64,000 bases of DNA from assembly GCF_000685015.1 (NCBI RefSeq), contig NZ_BAYA01000007.1, positions 1 to 64,000 of the forward strand, in the 5' to 3' direction. How positions within the stretch are numbered: position 1 is the stretch's first letter; each line of letters begins with the position of its first letter. This document shows positions 8,502 to 16,062 of this stretch, in pieces. The position numbers were made by a program, and so were the translations under genes. This DNA comes from Paraburkholderia bannensis NBRC 103871 (lineage in GTDB: Bacteria; Pseudomonadota; Gammaproteobacteria; Burkholderiales; Burkholderiaceae). The notes beneath the pieces were generated by a model, which ran no database searches, was not told where the DNA came from, and saw only the letters and a program-made list of their open reading frames with translations.

Positions 8502-9529
8502 ACCGCCGCCTTCACGTCGACGGGGAACACGGGCGCAAGCGGCTTTGCACGCTCGATGAACTCGCGGAAAGCGCGCCGGTAATTGAGCGTGAAAAGGTCA
8601 GCAGGCACCGAATGTTCGACGACGCGTGCGTCCCAATCGATCTCGCGCGGCCGGATGGTCGCGGCCACCGGCATGTCTTCGAGGTAGACCATTTCCTCGA
8701 TACGCAGGCATTCCTCCAGATCGGCGCCACGATAGCCGCGCTCGTTCGCCACGCCCCAGAAGATGCGCACTTCGTCATAGGCCACCGGCGACGGAAAGCC
8801 CGCGACGATGCGCTTGCCCAGCCGCTCGTAGTGGTAGGTGATGGAAGCGAAACCGGGCGCGCCGCAGTGGTACTGCATCAGGCAATCGCCGTCATTGGCC
8901 CAGTCGCCTTCGCCCGCATCGAGCTTGCGCTCCATCCAGACATCGAGCCCTTCGCGGCGCACGTTGAGCGCTTCGACCACCTGTTTGGACGGCCCCATCG
9001 ACACTTCGTGAACGAAGGGAAAGTGCGCCACGTCACGGAAGTTCTCGATGGCGACGGCAACGCCCGTCGGCGATTCGAGTGGCGTGGCTGCCAGCCAGTC
9101 GAGTTCGAGATCGCGCCAATGCTCGGGATCGTAGAGCTCGGTCGCGGGCGTCTCCAGCACCGTCCAGACGTGAGCGAAGCGCTCGATCACGGGATACGTG
9201 TGAATCGCCGCATTGGGCGGAATCTTGCATTGATCCTCCAGCGACGGAATATGCGAGCACTTGCCGCCCTCGGCTGCGAACTGCCAGCCGTGATACGGGC
9301 ACGCGATGCTGTCGCCGTGCACCTTGCCGAGTGCAAAGTCCGCGCCACGATGCGGACAACGCGCGTCCTGCACGACGGCCTGGCCCGATGCCGTACGCCA
9401 GACCACGAGCCGCTCGCCGAGCAGCGTGGCGCTTTGCGGCGTCGCCAGATCGGCCGAGCGTGCGACCGGGAACCATTGCCGGCGCAGCGCGCGTTCGGCC
9501 TGAGTACGAAGAGAAGCTTGCGTGGACAT
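8498..9529 (-). CDS. Rieske non-heme iron oxygenase, VanA-like terminal oxygenase
   Basis: A 343-aa aromatic-ring-hydroxylating-type oxygenase alpha subunit. The N-terminal Rieske cluster is C58-x-H60 and C77-x2-H80 (CPHRGADF, then CPYHGWQF). The mononuclear iron site is Asp166, His169 and His174 in NFRDVAHFPFVHE, with a downstream acidic ligand not assigned. The length and the single partner reductase match VanAB-type demethylases and monooxygenases rather than multi-component ring dioxygenases. The start at 9529 is backed by AAGAGG 7 bp upstream. No beta subunit or separate ferredoxin is present. The substrate is unknown, but the operon points to an amine or its glutamyl or acyl derivative. 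Confidence 0.92.
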   Translation of the reverse strand: MSTQASLRTQAERALRRQWFPVARSADLATPQSATLLGERLVVWRTASGQAVVQDARCPHRGADFALGKVHGDSIACPYHGWQFAAEGGKCSHIPSLEDQCKIPPNAAIHTYPVIERFAHVWTVLETPATELYDPEHWRDLELDWLAATPLESPTGVAVAIENFRDVAHFPFVHEVSMGPSKQVVEALNVRREGLDVWMERKLDAGEGDWANDGDCLMQYHCGAPGFASITYHYERLGKRIVAGFPSPVAYDEVRIFWGVANERGYRGADLEECLRIEEMVYLEDMPVAATIRPREIDWDARVVEHSVPADLFTLNYRRAFREFIERAKPLAPVFPVDVKAAV

Positions 9530-9555
9530 GAAAACCTCTTGAAACAAGGGATAAA

Positions 9556-10356
9556 TCAGGCGCCGACGACGAGCGCGCCGCCATTGACTGCAATCGACTG
9601 GCCGGTGATGAAGGCCGCTTCGTCGGAGGCGAGAAAGGCCACCGTGCTGGCGATTTCCTCGGGATGCGCGAGGCGTCCAAGCGGAATCGCGGCCTGCTCG
9701 CCCGCGACGCAGTCATCGGGAACCATGCGCGTGAGGATCGCGCCGGGCGTGACGGCATTCACGAGAATGCCCTCGCGCGCAAACTCCTTCGCCATCGTCT
9801 TCATCAGGCCAAGCTGCGCGGCCTTCGCCACCATGTAAGCGTACGAGTGGCCGTCGGGCACCTGGCCCCACTGCGAGTTGATGAAGATGACGCGCGGCGC
9901 AGCGCTGCGGCGTAGATACGGCAGCGCTGCGCGTGTGAGAAAGAGCGGTGCATGCACGTTGATTTCAAGCAGCGCGTCGAAGTCGGCGTCGTCAGTGGCT
10001 TCGAGACCCGTGAGCGAATACATGCGCCCGGCGTTGTGCACGACGATGTCGAGTGCGCCCAGACGGTCGGCCGTTTCGTGAATCGCCTGTTCCGCAAGTT
10101 CGCGGCGCGTGATGTCGGCGGCTATCGCAATCGCGCGGCCGCCTTCACTTTCGATTTCGGCGGCCGTTGCCTGCGCAACGTCCGCGTCGATATCCACCAC
10201 GGCAACCGCCGCCCCGCGCCGCGCGAGCAGGCGCGCGTGCGCGCGGCCCGCGCCCCGGCCAGCGCCGGTCACGAAAGCGACGCGTCCCGCCAGCCGGCCC
10301 GCCTGCGCATCGAGCGACAGCACCGTTGCCGGCGCCGTGCGTGCCGCGGCGCTCAT
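9556..10356 (-). CDS. Short-chain dehydrogenase/reductase (SDR)
   Basis: A 266-aa NAD(P)-dependent oxidoreductase. The TGAGRGAGRAHA cofactor loop sits near residue 29. VVDIDAD after the second strand has an acidic residue that favours NAD. NAG appears in VVHNAGRMY, the catalytic Ser region is FINSQWG, and the Tyr-x3-Lys pair is YAYMVAK. The start at 10356 overlaps the stop of the VOC gene in an ATGA. The upstream extension to 10476 was rejected for that reason. It probably oxidises an alcohol or reduces a ketone formed after the Rieske step. A GRGAGRAHA loop of this kind is common in catabolic SDRs. Confidence 0.9.
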   Translation of the reverse strand: MSAAARTAPATVLSLDAQAGRLAGRVAFVTGAGRGAGRAHARLLARRGAAVAVVDIDADVAQATAAEIESEGGRAIAIAADITRRELAEQAIHETADRLGALDIVVHNAGRMYSLTGLEATDDADFDALLEINVHAPLFLTRAALPYLRRSAAPRVIFINSQWGQVPDGHSYAYMVAKAAQLGLMKTMAKEFAREGILVNAVTPGAILTRMVPDDCVAGEQAAIPLGRLAHPEEIASTVAFLASDEAAFITGQSIAVNGGALVVGA

Positions 10357-10772
10357 GCGTGCACCTTGTGCGGTTCGGTCACGTAAAGCATGTTGCCGTC
10401 GGGGTCGAACATCGGGCGATAGCGGTAATGCGTACCGTTTGGATGCTGCCATTCGATCGGCTCGTCCGTCACCCATTGAACCTTGCCGTCGAGCGCGCGA
10501 ATGGCGTCGTCCAGGTTCTCGACCTCGAATGCAAACGAGTCGAAGCCTGGCTTGTCCTTGAGATTGATCGCGGTGCGGCGCTCGACCGGCGCGGTGCTTT
10601 CCGTGCGGAAAATATAGAGCGTGACGTTGCCCAGTTCGATCGCGGCCCAGTGCTCCTCGGCTTCATAGGGCAGGAAAAAGCCCAGCCCGAGCGTGCCGTG
10701 GTAGAAGTCAACCAGGCGCTGGACGTCGGGCGTCAGGATGTCCATATTGTCGAGTCGTTTGAGTTTCAACAT
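10353..10772 (-). CDS. VOC-superfamily protein (glyoxalase/bleomycin resistance/extradiol dioxygenase fold)
   Basis: A 139-aa protein made of two beta-alpha-beta-beta-beta units (about residues 6-60 and 73-133: LDNMDILTPDVQRLVDFYHG, then FDSFAFEVENLDDAIRAL). It ends in the typical FDPDGNMLYVTEP strand. Metal ligands of glyoxalase I or ring-cleaving dioxygenases cannot be assigned firmly, so its reaction (isomerase, ring cleavage or binding) stays open. The start at 10772 follows AGGA by 8 nt. It lies 27 bp downstream of the C45 amidase gene and overlaps the SDR gene by 4 bp. Confidence 0.85.
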   Translation of the reverse strand: MLKLKRLDNMDILTPDVQRLVDFYHGTLGLGFFLPYEAEEHWAAIELGNVTLYIFRTESTAPVERRTAINLKDKPGFDSFAFEVENLDDAIRALDGKVQWVTDEPIEWQHPNGTHYRYRPMFDPDGNMLYVTEPHKVHA

Positions 10773-10799
10773 CTTTGCAATCCTCATCAATTAAATAAA

Positions 10800-11885
10800 T
10801 CAGGCAGCGGTGGGCAAATGGTTGGGCAAACGGGGATGAGCGCACGGGCCGCCAGGCAGCGCGTCGAGACGACCCGCCGCGACATCCAGCACGATGGTCA
10901 CAAGCGTCGCGTACTGGCCGCTCTCGGGTGCTTGAGCATCGGGATGGCAACACACGGCCGTGGTCGCGCCAAAGTGATTGTTCATCGCGCCGATCACCTG
11001 CAGCGGGCTCAAACGCGCACGCTGGGCGAGTCGGCGCGTCAGCAGATCGTGGCGCAGGAGCGTATCCGGGTACTGGCGCGGTTCGGTGTCGCCGGGTTGC
11101 GCGGCGGGTGCGAGGAAGTGATTCGTATGCACGAGCAGCCCATGCGCATCGGGAAAGACGAGGCCCGGGCCGCCCGGATAAAGCTCGACAGAAACAGCCG
11201 CGCTGCTGTCGTCCGCACTGGCGACCACCGTGAGCGACGACGAAGCCGACACCGGCGCCGACGTCAGCAGCCGCAATGCGTCGTCGAGCGCGCCACAGGT
11301 ATCGAGCATCCAGCGCGACGCCACATGCACCGGCAAGCCGATGCTCGCGCCATCGCGTTCGTGATGCAGGATGTTGAAATGCACGCCGAGGCCGCGCGTG
11401 TTCACCCCCGCCTTGCCGACGATGCCGTATTCGGTCACCGTCGTCGTCATGTGGCCGTTGGCGTGCGGGATCTCCCAGGTGAGCCATTGCTCAGCGAATT
11501 CGGCGTACCAGTCCCACGTTTGCACCGCGACGGGACGCGCGCCATTGGCATCGACCTGCACGACCGTCGAGCACTCGCCGCGCAGCGGCGCACCCACATA
11601 GGCGAGAATTTCCGTGCGCGCATTGATCGCGCCGACGAGCCGCACATCCACGTCCGCACCGTCGGCAATCCCGGCGATCTCCTCAAACAGCGGCGGCGCG
11701 AAGGCGCGAATCTGCGCGAGCGCTGCCGCGCCAAGCTCGGCCATGTCGAAGGGGCGCTGCGCGGCGCGCTCGAACAGCGCGCGATAGCGGGCGATGCTGC
11801 CGCGCACTTTCGCGGCGTGCGCGGCGCCGAATTCGCGGCCACGCGCGGCGGGTTCGAGCGCCGTCGAACGGAACACGATGGTCAT
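10800..11885 (-). CDS. C45-type N-terminal-nucleophile amidase/acyltransferase
   Basis: A 361-aa member of the acyl-CoA:6-aminopenicillanate acyltransferase / carcinine hydrolase / beta-alanyl-dopamine hydrolase group. These self-cleave to expose an N-terminal Cys that hydrolyses or transfers amide-bound acyl groups. The likely nucleophile is Cys105 in LRGECSTVVQVD, followed by AVQTWDWY, which corresponds to the NWD stretch after the cleavage site. The HTNHF motif near residue 250 is also typical. The ATG at 11885 overlaps the deacetylase stop by 4 bp. The upstream extension to 12206 is out of place. It suggests that the substrate enters as an N-acyl amine or that an acyl intermediate is removed. 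Confidence 0.85.
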   Translation of the reverse strand: MTIVFRSTALEPAARGREFGAAHAAKVRGSIARYRALFERAAQRPFDMAELGAAALAQIRAFAPPLFEEIAGIADGADVDVRLVGAINARTEILAYVGAPLRGECSTVVQVDANGARPVAVQTWDWYAEFAEQWLTWEIPHANGHMTTTVTEYGIVGKAGVNTRGLGVHFNILHHERDGASIGLPVHVASRWMLDTCGALDDALRLLTSAPVSASSSLTVVASADDSSAAVSVELYPGGPGLVFPDAHGLLVHTNHFLAPAAQPGDTEPRQYPDTLLRHDLLTRRLAQRARLSPLQVIGAMNNHFGATTAVCCHPDAQAPESGQYATLVTIVLDVAAGRLDALPGGPCAHPRLPNHLPTAA

Positions 11886-12721
11886 GCGGCCTCCTTCGCC
11901 AGACGCGGCTCGACCCATTGCGCGACCTTGTCGAGGCGTGCGAACCAGACATCGCCGTCCGCGACGAGGCGCTCGACGAAGCGCTCCAGTTGATCGAAGC
12001 GTGCACCGCGTCCGATGACTTCGGGGTGCATCGTGAAGGTCGTGTGGCGGCCATCGCGGCGCGCCGATTCGTATTCGGCCAGCCACGTATCCACCAGCGT
12101 GCGCGGCGCGCTGAAGTTGCCGCCGTTGTCGATGCTCCAGCCAAACATCGGGTAATCGTCGAGCGACCAGTGCACCGGCAGCTCCAGGATCGAGCGCCCC
12201 TCCCACGTCTCACGGTACGGGCGGTCGTCGCCCATGCAGCTGGAGTCGTAGCGAAACCCGGATTCGATCAGGAGTTCGAAGGTTTCGGGCGTCAGTTCCC
12301 ACGACGAGGAACGATAGCCCGCCGGCTTCGGCGCGCCCGCTTTCGCGAGCGCCTCAAGACCGGCGTGCATTTCCTCGGCCTGCTGCTGCGGCGTGCACTT
12401 GTCGCTGCGCAGGTGCATATGGCCGTGGTGCCCGATTTCGTGGCCCTCGTCGAGCAACTGCGCGACCAGACCAGGGTGCCGCTGCGCCGTGTGGCCAGGC
12501 ACGAAGAAAGTCGCGGCGATATGGTGGCGGCGCAGCAGTTCGAGGATGCGCGGCACGCCGCGCACCACGCCGAAGCGCCCTTCCGAAAGACTGGTCAGGC
12601 GGCGCGCGTAGCTCGGGCTTTCGCCGAGATAGCCCGCTTCGGCATCGACGTCGAAGGTCAGCGACACGGCAGTCGATTTCGTGTCGGGCCACTTGGGCGT
12701 GGCGATCGGATGAGTCGTCAT
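11882..12721 (-). CDS. Polysaccharide-deacetylase-superfamily hydrolase (NodB fold)
   Basis: A 279-aa carbohydrate-esterase-4-fold protein. Motif 1 is SLTFDVDAE (residues about 20-28) with the paired Asp, and motif 2 is GHEIGHHGHMH with the His-x3-His metal pair. Later come GYRSSSWELT, SSCMGDDRPY and TFTMHPEVIG. The last patterns match the branch containing cyclic imidases, PuuE-like allantoinases and HpPgdA-like deacetylases more than cell-wall chitin deacetylases. No signal peptide is present, so a cytoplasmic small-molecule amide or imide is likely. It sits first after the permease, with a 107-bp gap holding a small hairpin. Confidence 0.85.
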   Translation of the reverse strand: MTTHPIATPKWPDTKSTAVSLTFDVDAEAGYLGESPSYARRLTSLSEGRFGVVRGVPRILELLRRHHIAATFFVPGHTAQRHPGLVAQLLDEGHEIGHHGHMHLRSDKCTPQQQAEEMHAGLEALAKAGAPKPAGYRSSSWELTPETFELLIESGFRYDSSCMGDDRPYRETWEGRSILELPVHWSLDDYPMFGWSIDNGGNFSAPRTLVDTWLAEYESARRDGRHTTFTMHPEVIGRGARFDQLERFVERLVADGDVWFARLDKVAQWVEPRLAKEAA

Positions 12722-12768
12722 CGTCAAAACTCGCAGGTTACGAAAGTGAAGGCGCAAGCGCTCCCCCG

Positions 12769-12788
12769 CCGCGCGCCGGAACGCGCGG
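12769..12788. other. Small intercistronic hairpin between permease and deacetylase genes
   Basis: A 7-bp perfect stem (12769-12775 with 12782-12788) closes a 6-nt loop, with no T-run after it. It probably affects message stability or the ratio of permease to downstream gene products rather than ending transcription. Confidence 0.35.
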
Positions 12789-12828
12789 ACATGGCAGACA
12801 GAGCGGGCAGCGGAGGACGCCTGGCGCG

Positions 12829-14487
12829 TCAGGTAATCACGGTCAGCTTCGCGCCGATCCAGACCACGGCAACAGCCGCAGCGAGAGCGAGATAAGGCAG
12901 GATGCCGGCACGTGGATGCTTGAGTTCGATGTCGCGGCGCATCGACTCGGGAAAGCGGCCCTTGTCCTGAACGTAATGGCGGTAGCAGAACACCGGCACG
13001 ATCAGCAGCATGGCGATCAGGCCATTGCGCAAGGTGTTTTCGCCCTGAAAGTTCGCGCCCGCACCCACGAAGGCGAGGTCGACGAAGCCACACAGCGCGC
13101 CCAGGCCGAGCACCCAGTTGCGGCAGCGATACGGACGCGGCCAGTCGGCGCGGTCGAGCCGGTGAATCCAGCCCGACTGCAAATTCAGGAATACGAAGAT
13201 CATGTAGCAGACGTTCGAGAGCGCCAGCACCGTCATGTAGTCCGACATCAGCAGCAGCACCACGTTGAACGCCAGGTCAGTCCACATCGCGCGCGTCGGT
13301 GCGCCGTGTCCGTTCACATGCGAGAGGTACTTCGGCAGCCAGCCATCGACGGAAGCCTGATAGAGCGTGCGCGACGATCCCATCATCGACGTCATGACGA
13401 GCAGCAGGATCGACAGCACCATCATCACGACGATCACGTTGAACACCACCGCGCCGCCGTGCACGAAGCCGGCCATCACGGCGCCCACGCCGGAGCCGTC
13501 GACCACGCTGGGCGCCAGCATGCCCTTGAGCCCGAGTTCGCCCTGGAACGCGATCGGCACGACGATGAACATGAACAGGCACAGCACGCCCGAGCTGAAG
13601 ATCGCCTTGAACGTGTCCTTCTTCGGGTCGCGGAATTCACGCGTGTAGCAGACGGCCGTTTCGAACGCGAAGGTCGACCAGCACGCGAGGAACATCGCGC
13701 CCATCGCCGTGCTGATGCCCGCCGCGTTCCAGTGCCCCATCACGGCCGCGCCGGTGGCGTCGTGCGTGAGCGGCAGCATCGGCAGGAAGTTGGTCGAGGG
13801 CATATCGCCCGTAAAGATGGGCACGAGCGACACCAGCACCAGCGGTGCGAGCGAGGCGATACCCAGGATGCGCTGCGTGCGCGCCGCAGCCGATGCCCCC
13901 GCGTGCTGCAACTTGAACGCGATCAGCAGGAACCCGAGCGCCAGCACGAAGGTCGCGTTGACGCGCAGTGTCAGGCCTTTGGTGATGAAGCCCAGGTCGA
14001 GCAGCGTCAGATGCCAGGTGTTGATCGCGGCGTTGGCCGGGAACAGGCAACTGAGCGTGTAGCCCGCGGCGAGACTCGTGCCGAGTGCGAGCATCGGCGA
14101 CCACGCAATCCGGTTGCACCAGACCGAGACCGGCGCGACGAACTTGCTGTAGCGCACCCAGCCCAGCGCGCCATACACCGAAGCGCCGCCCGACTTGTGC
14201 GGATAGAGGCCAGAGATCTCGGCGTAGGTGAAGCACTGCGCGAAGCCAATCAGGATCGCCAGCACCCAGATGAACCAGGCGGGCTGGCCGATCGTCGCGG
14301 CCACGCCGCCGATCGTGAACAGCACGCCCACGGGCACGCCGCTCGTGACCCAGAACGCGTCTTTCCAGCTGAGGTTGCGATGGAGTTCGTGGCCTTGCGC
14401 GCCAGCCGCGGCTGAAATAGTCGCATCGGCTTCTGCGCGTGCAGACGCCAGCGGAGCGCCCGCCATCAGATCGTCATGGGCATTCAT
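12829..14487 (-). CDS. APC-family amino acid/polyamine permease
   Basis: A 552-aa inner-membrane transporter, about 12 transmembrane segments (for example VPVGVLFTIGGVAATIG near residue 52 and WFIWVLAILIGFAQCFTYAEI). The GHELHRNLSWKDAFWVTSGVPVG start is the usual cytoplasmic lead into helix 1 of APC transporters, preceded by about 35 disordered residues. Several Gly-rich helix breaks and the long loop DMPSTNFLPML are visible. It is the first gene of the ten-gene operon and so the presumed uptake system for its substrate. Its ATG overlaps the stop of a small upstream ORF by 4 bp. Confidence 0.92.
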   Translation of the reverse strand: MNAHDDLMAGAPLASARAEADATISAAAGAQGHELHRNLSWKDAFWVTSGVPVGVLFTIGGVAATIGQPAWFIWVLAILIGFAQCFTYAEISGLYPHKSGGASVYGALGWVRYSKFVAPVSVWCNRIAWSPMLALGTSLAAGYTLSCLFPANAAINTWHLTLLDLGFITKGLTLRVNATFVLALGFLLIAFKLQHAGASAAARTQRILGIASLAPLVLVSLVPIFTGDMPSTNFLPMLPLTHDATGAAVMGHWNAAGISTAMGAMFLACWSTFAFETAVCYTREFRDPKKDTFKAIFSSGVLCLFMFIVVPIAFQGELGLKGMLAPSVVDGSGVGAVMAGFVHGGAVVFNVIVVMMVLSILLLVMTSMMGSSRTLYQASVDGWLPKYLSHVNGHGAPTRAMWTDLAFNVVLLLMSDYMTVLALSNVCYMIFVFLNLQSGWIHRLDRADWPRPYRCRNWVLGLGALCGFVDLAFVGAGANFQGENTLRNGLIAMLLIVPVFCYRHYVQDKGRFPESMRRDIELKHPRAGILPYLALAAAVAVVWIGAKLTVIT

Positions 14488-14627
14488 CGCGACGCTCCCG
14501 GTTGCGCTACGCGCCGCACGGCGTGAGCGTTCTGGATCGGGCGGGCGGCCAGGTTGCGCCGTCCCGTACGCAGACCATCAATGCAGAGACCGCGCGCCAG
14601 GGCGCGGCTCGAATACGTAGTTCGCAT
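14484..14627 (-). CDS. Possible small upstream ORF/leader of the amine operon
   Basis: A 47-codon reading frame starts at an ATG at 14627 preceded by GAGAGA and ends in a TGA that overlaps the permease ATG (ATGA). The predicted peptide (MRTTYSSRALARGLCIDG...) is Arg/Ala-rich with no recognisable domain. The overlap suggests translational coupling, but the composition is also what random GC-rich DNA gives. It could be a leader rather than a functional protein. Confidence 0.3.
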   Translation of the reverse strand: MRTTYSSRALARGLCIDGLRTGRRNLAARPIQNAHAVRRVAQPGASR

Positions 14628-14689
14628 GGATTCTCTCTCGTGTCGGGGTTGAACGGCGGCTAGCACGCGATGAGCGAATCCTAAGCGAG

Positions 14690-14805
14690 CAAATTGCGCA
14701 TGTGTATACTTTTTAACCCTAATAACTGCGCATTGCGTATTTTGCAGATCATTTAAAACATCTATGCGCAGAATTCGTGCGCGATGCACCGAATTCGCGC
14801 AAACG
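14690..14805. promoter_or_regulatory. Probable promoter/operator region of the amine operon
   Basis: This AT-rich island lies upstream of the permease. It holds several TGCGCA hexamers (14695-14700, 14727-14732, 14765-14770), a TATAC dyad at 14705-14709, and a 20-bp-spaced direct repeat beginning GAATTCGYGCG at 14771 and 14791. The spacing (two helical turns) and the presence of the same hexamers upstream of the Lrp gene suggest an Lrp/AsnC-type operator. The -10 and -35 boxes could not be set with confidence. Confidence 0.45.
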
Positions 14806-14809
14806 CGCT

Positions 14810-15052
14810 TACATCGACGTTACGGGCCTGGGGAACACGGACACAGACGCGAGCAGGCGCGACGCAATGCGGTTTGCACCACGCCGGCGGGGGAGGAAAA
14901 GCAGAGCAGAAAGCGCGGCGCAGCCCGTTGAAATGCGCCAGTTCGGGGCATTCTGGGCGACGCAACGCGCAGAAAAGTCGCGTGTTTTTTACGCAACAGG
15001 GAGCAGGAAAGCGGTCTGTGTGGATCAGGCGGCGCGCTGCGCGCCGCCTCCA
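14810..15052. other. Intergenic stretch downstream of the Lrp/AsnC gene
   Basis: This 240-bp stretch sits between the Lrp stop and the operator-like island. Apart from runs of mixed purines I see no gene, stem-loop terminator or repeat that stands out. Confidence 0.5.
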
Positions 15053-15523
15053 TCACTCCGTTTCAGCTTCGGCGGGCGGCAGCGTGAAGCGGATCTTGTG
15101 CACCTTGACCTCGTGCATCATGCGCACCTCGCGCACGCCGGGCAGCGCGCGGATACGCTGCCGGAGCGCGAACAGTCCTTCGTCGTCGCGGCAAAGCACC
15201 TGCACGCACAGATCGGCGCCGCCAAGGATCGTCGACAGATAACTCACCTCCGACCAGCGGCCGAGGTTATCGACGGTGCGGTCGTGATCCTGCGGATCGA
15301 CCTCGACGAACAGCAGCGCAAGCTTCGCCTGGCCGAGCTTCGACGGGTTGGTGAAGGCCAGGATCTGCAGGATGCCCAGGTCCTGGAGGCGCTTGACGCG
15401 CGTGCGCACCGTCGCTTCGGGGACATTGACGTTGCGCGCGATCTCCCGGAACGCGCGCCGCCCGTCTTCCTGCAACTCACGGACGATCTGGTAATCGAGG
15501 GTATCGAGGACGGAATTCGGCAT
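15053..15523 (-). CDS. Lrp/AsnC family transcriptional regulator
   Basis: A 156-aa feast/famine regulator. An N-terminal winged helix-turn-helix (LDTLDYQIVRELQEDGRRAFREI, then VPEATVRTRVKRLQDLGIL) is followed by an AsnC_trans_reg (RAM) ligand domain (TNPSKLGQAKLALLFVEVD, GGADLCVQVLCRD, LPGVREVRMMHEVK). The start at 15523 gives a normal family length. The 69 extra upstream codons of the longest reading were rejected. It lies between the minus-strand amine operon and the plus-strand PuuA/PuuB-like pair, so it is the best candidate for their common control, probably in response to an amino acid or amine. Confidence 0.93.
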   Translation of the reverse strand: MPNSVLDTLDYQIVRELQEDGRRAFREIARNVNVPEATVRTRVKRLQDLGILQILAFTNPSKLGQAKLALLFVEVDPQDHDRTVDNLGRWSEVSYLSTILGGADLCVQVLCRDDEGLFALRQRIRALPGVREVRMMHEVKVHKIRFTLPPAEAETE

Positions 15524-15545
15524 GGTCGGTGTCTTGGCGAAGGGG

Positions 15546-15707
15546 TGCGCAGAATCAGCCTGGAATTTTAACGCATTGCAAAGCAAAAACTTCCTTGGTA
15601 GATTGAATGCGCAAACCGGCCGTCTTGACAGCAGCCTGTGCGCCGATGCAAGCCGTCGATCGGCCGGTATTGCGCAAGATTGGATCGCTCCTGCTGCGCA
15701 ATGCGCA
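15546..15707. promoter_or_regulatory. TGCGCA-rich control region between Lrp gene and PuuA-like gene
   Basis: TGCGCA occurs at 15546, 15608, 15671, 15695 and 15702, the last two as a tandem pair. The 10-mer TGCGCAGAAT at 15546 also occurs at 14765. A consensus TTGACA lies at 15625-15630 on the plus strand with no matching -10 at 17 bp, as often seen at activator-dependent promoters. A minus-strand TAAAAT (about 15570) could serve the Lrp gene. Function is inferred. Confidence 0.45.
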
Positions 15708-15769
15708 ACGCGATGCCGCAACACAGCCACTTCGAGACAGCTTCAAACTACGACGAAACACGAGACACC

Positions 15770-15937
15770 ATGCCCACCGCCCCGCGCCCTTTCCGCACCC
15801 GCTGCTCGCCCGATCCGGCGAGCCTGTGCGCGCGCGCCGTGGCGGCTCGTCTCAATCCGCTGCTGAATGTGATCCTCGCGTTCTGGGCGCAGTTTCATTG
15901 CCGCCACGCCCGCCCTCCGGCCCTCTCGCGCGCCTGA
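15770..15937 (+). CDS. Doubtful 55-aa ORF in the leader of the PuuA-like gene
   Basis: An ATG at 15770 preceded by a weak GAGAC site opens 55 codons (MPTAPRPFRTRCSPDPASLC..., ending ...ARPPALSRA). It contains a short hydrophobic stretch (LNPLLNVILAFWAQF). No family is recognisable and it ends 125 bp before the next gene. It could be a small membrane peptide or chance. Confidence 0.2.
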   Translation: MPTAPRPFRTRCSPDPASLCARAVAARLNPLLNVILAFWAQFHCRHARPPALSRA

Positions 15938-16062
15938 TCGGCTGATGCCGATTCGCGTCGTCTGACGCACTCCACGCTTTTCGACCGATACCTTCGGCCC
16001 GTCCGCGCCGCGCGGCGGGTCACGCACGCGCGCACTCACGAGCGGCGCGCAATGAGACCGCC

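Noticed and set aside
12916..14415. A 499-codon plus-strand frame inside the permease gene
   Set aside because: It is a shadow of the permease. The translation is extremely His/Arg/Glu-rich as expected for the reverse strand of a hydrophobic gene.
15625..15630. Perfect TTGACA taken as a full promoter for the PuuA-like gene
   Set aside because: No acceptable -10 is found at 16-18 bp, so only the box is reported within the control region.
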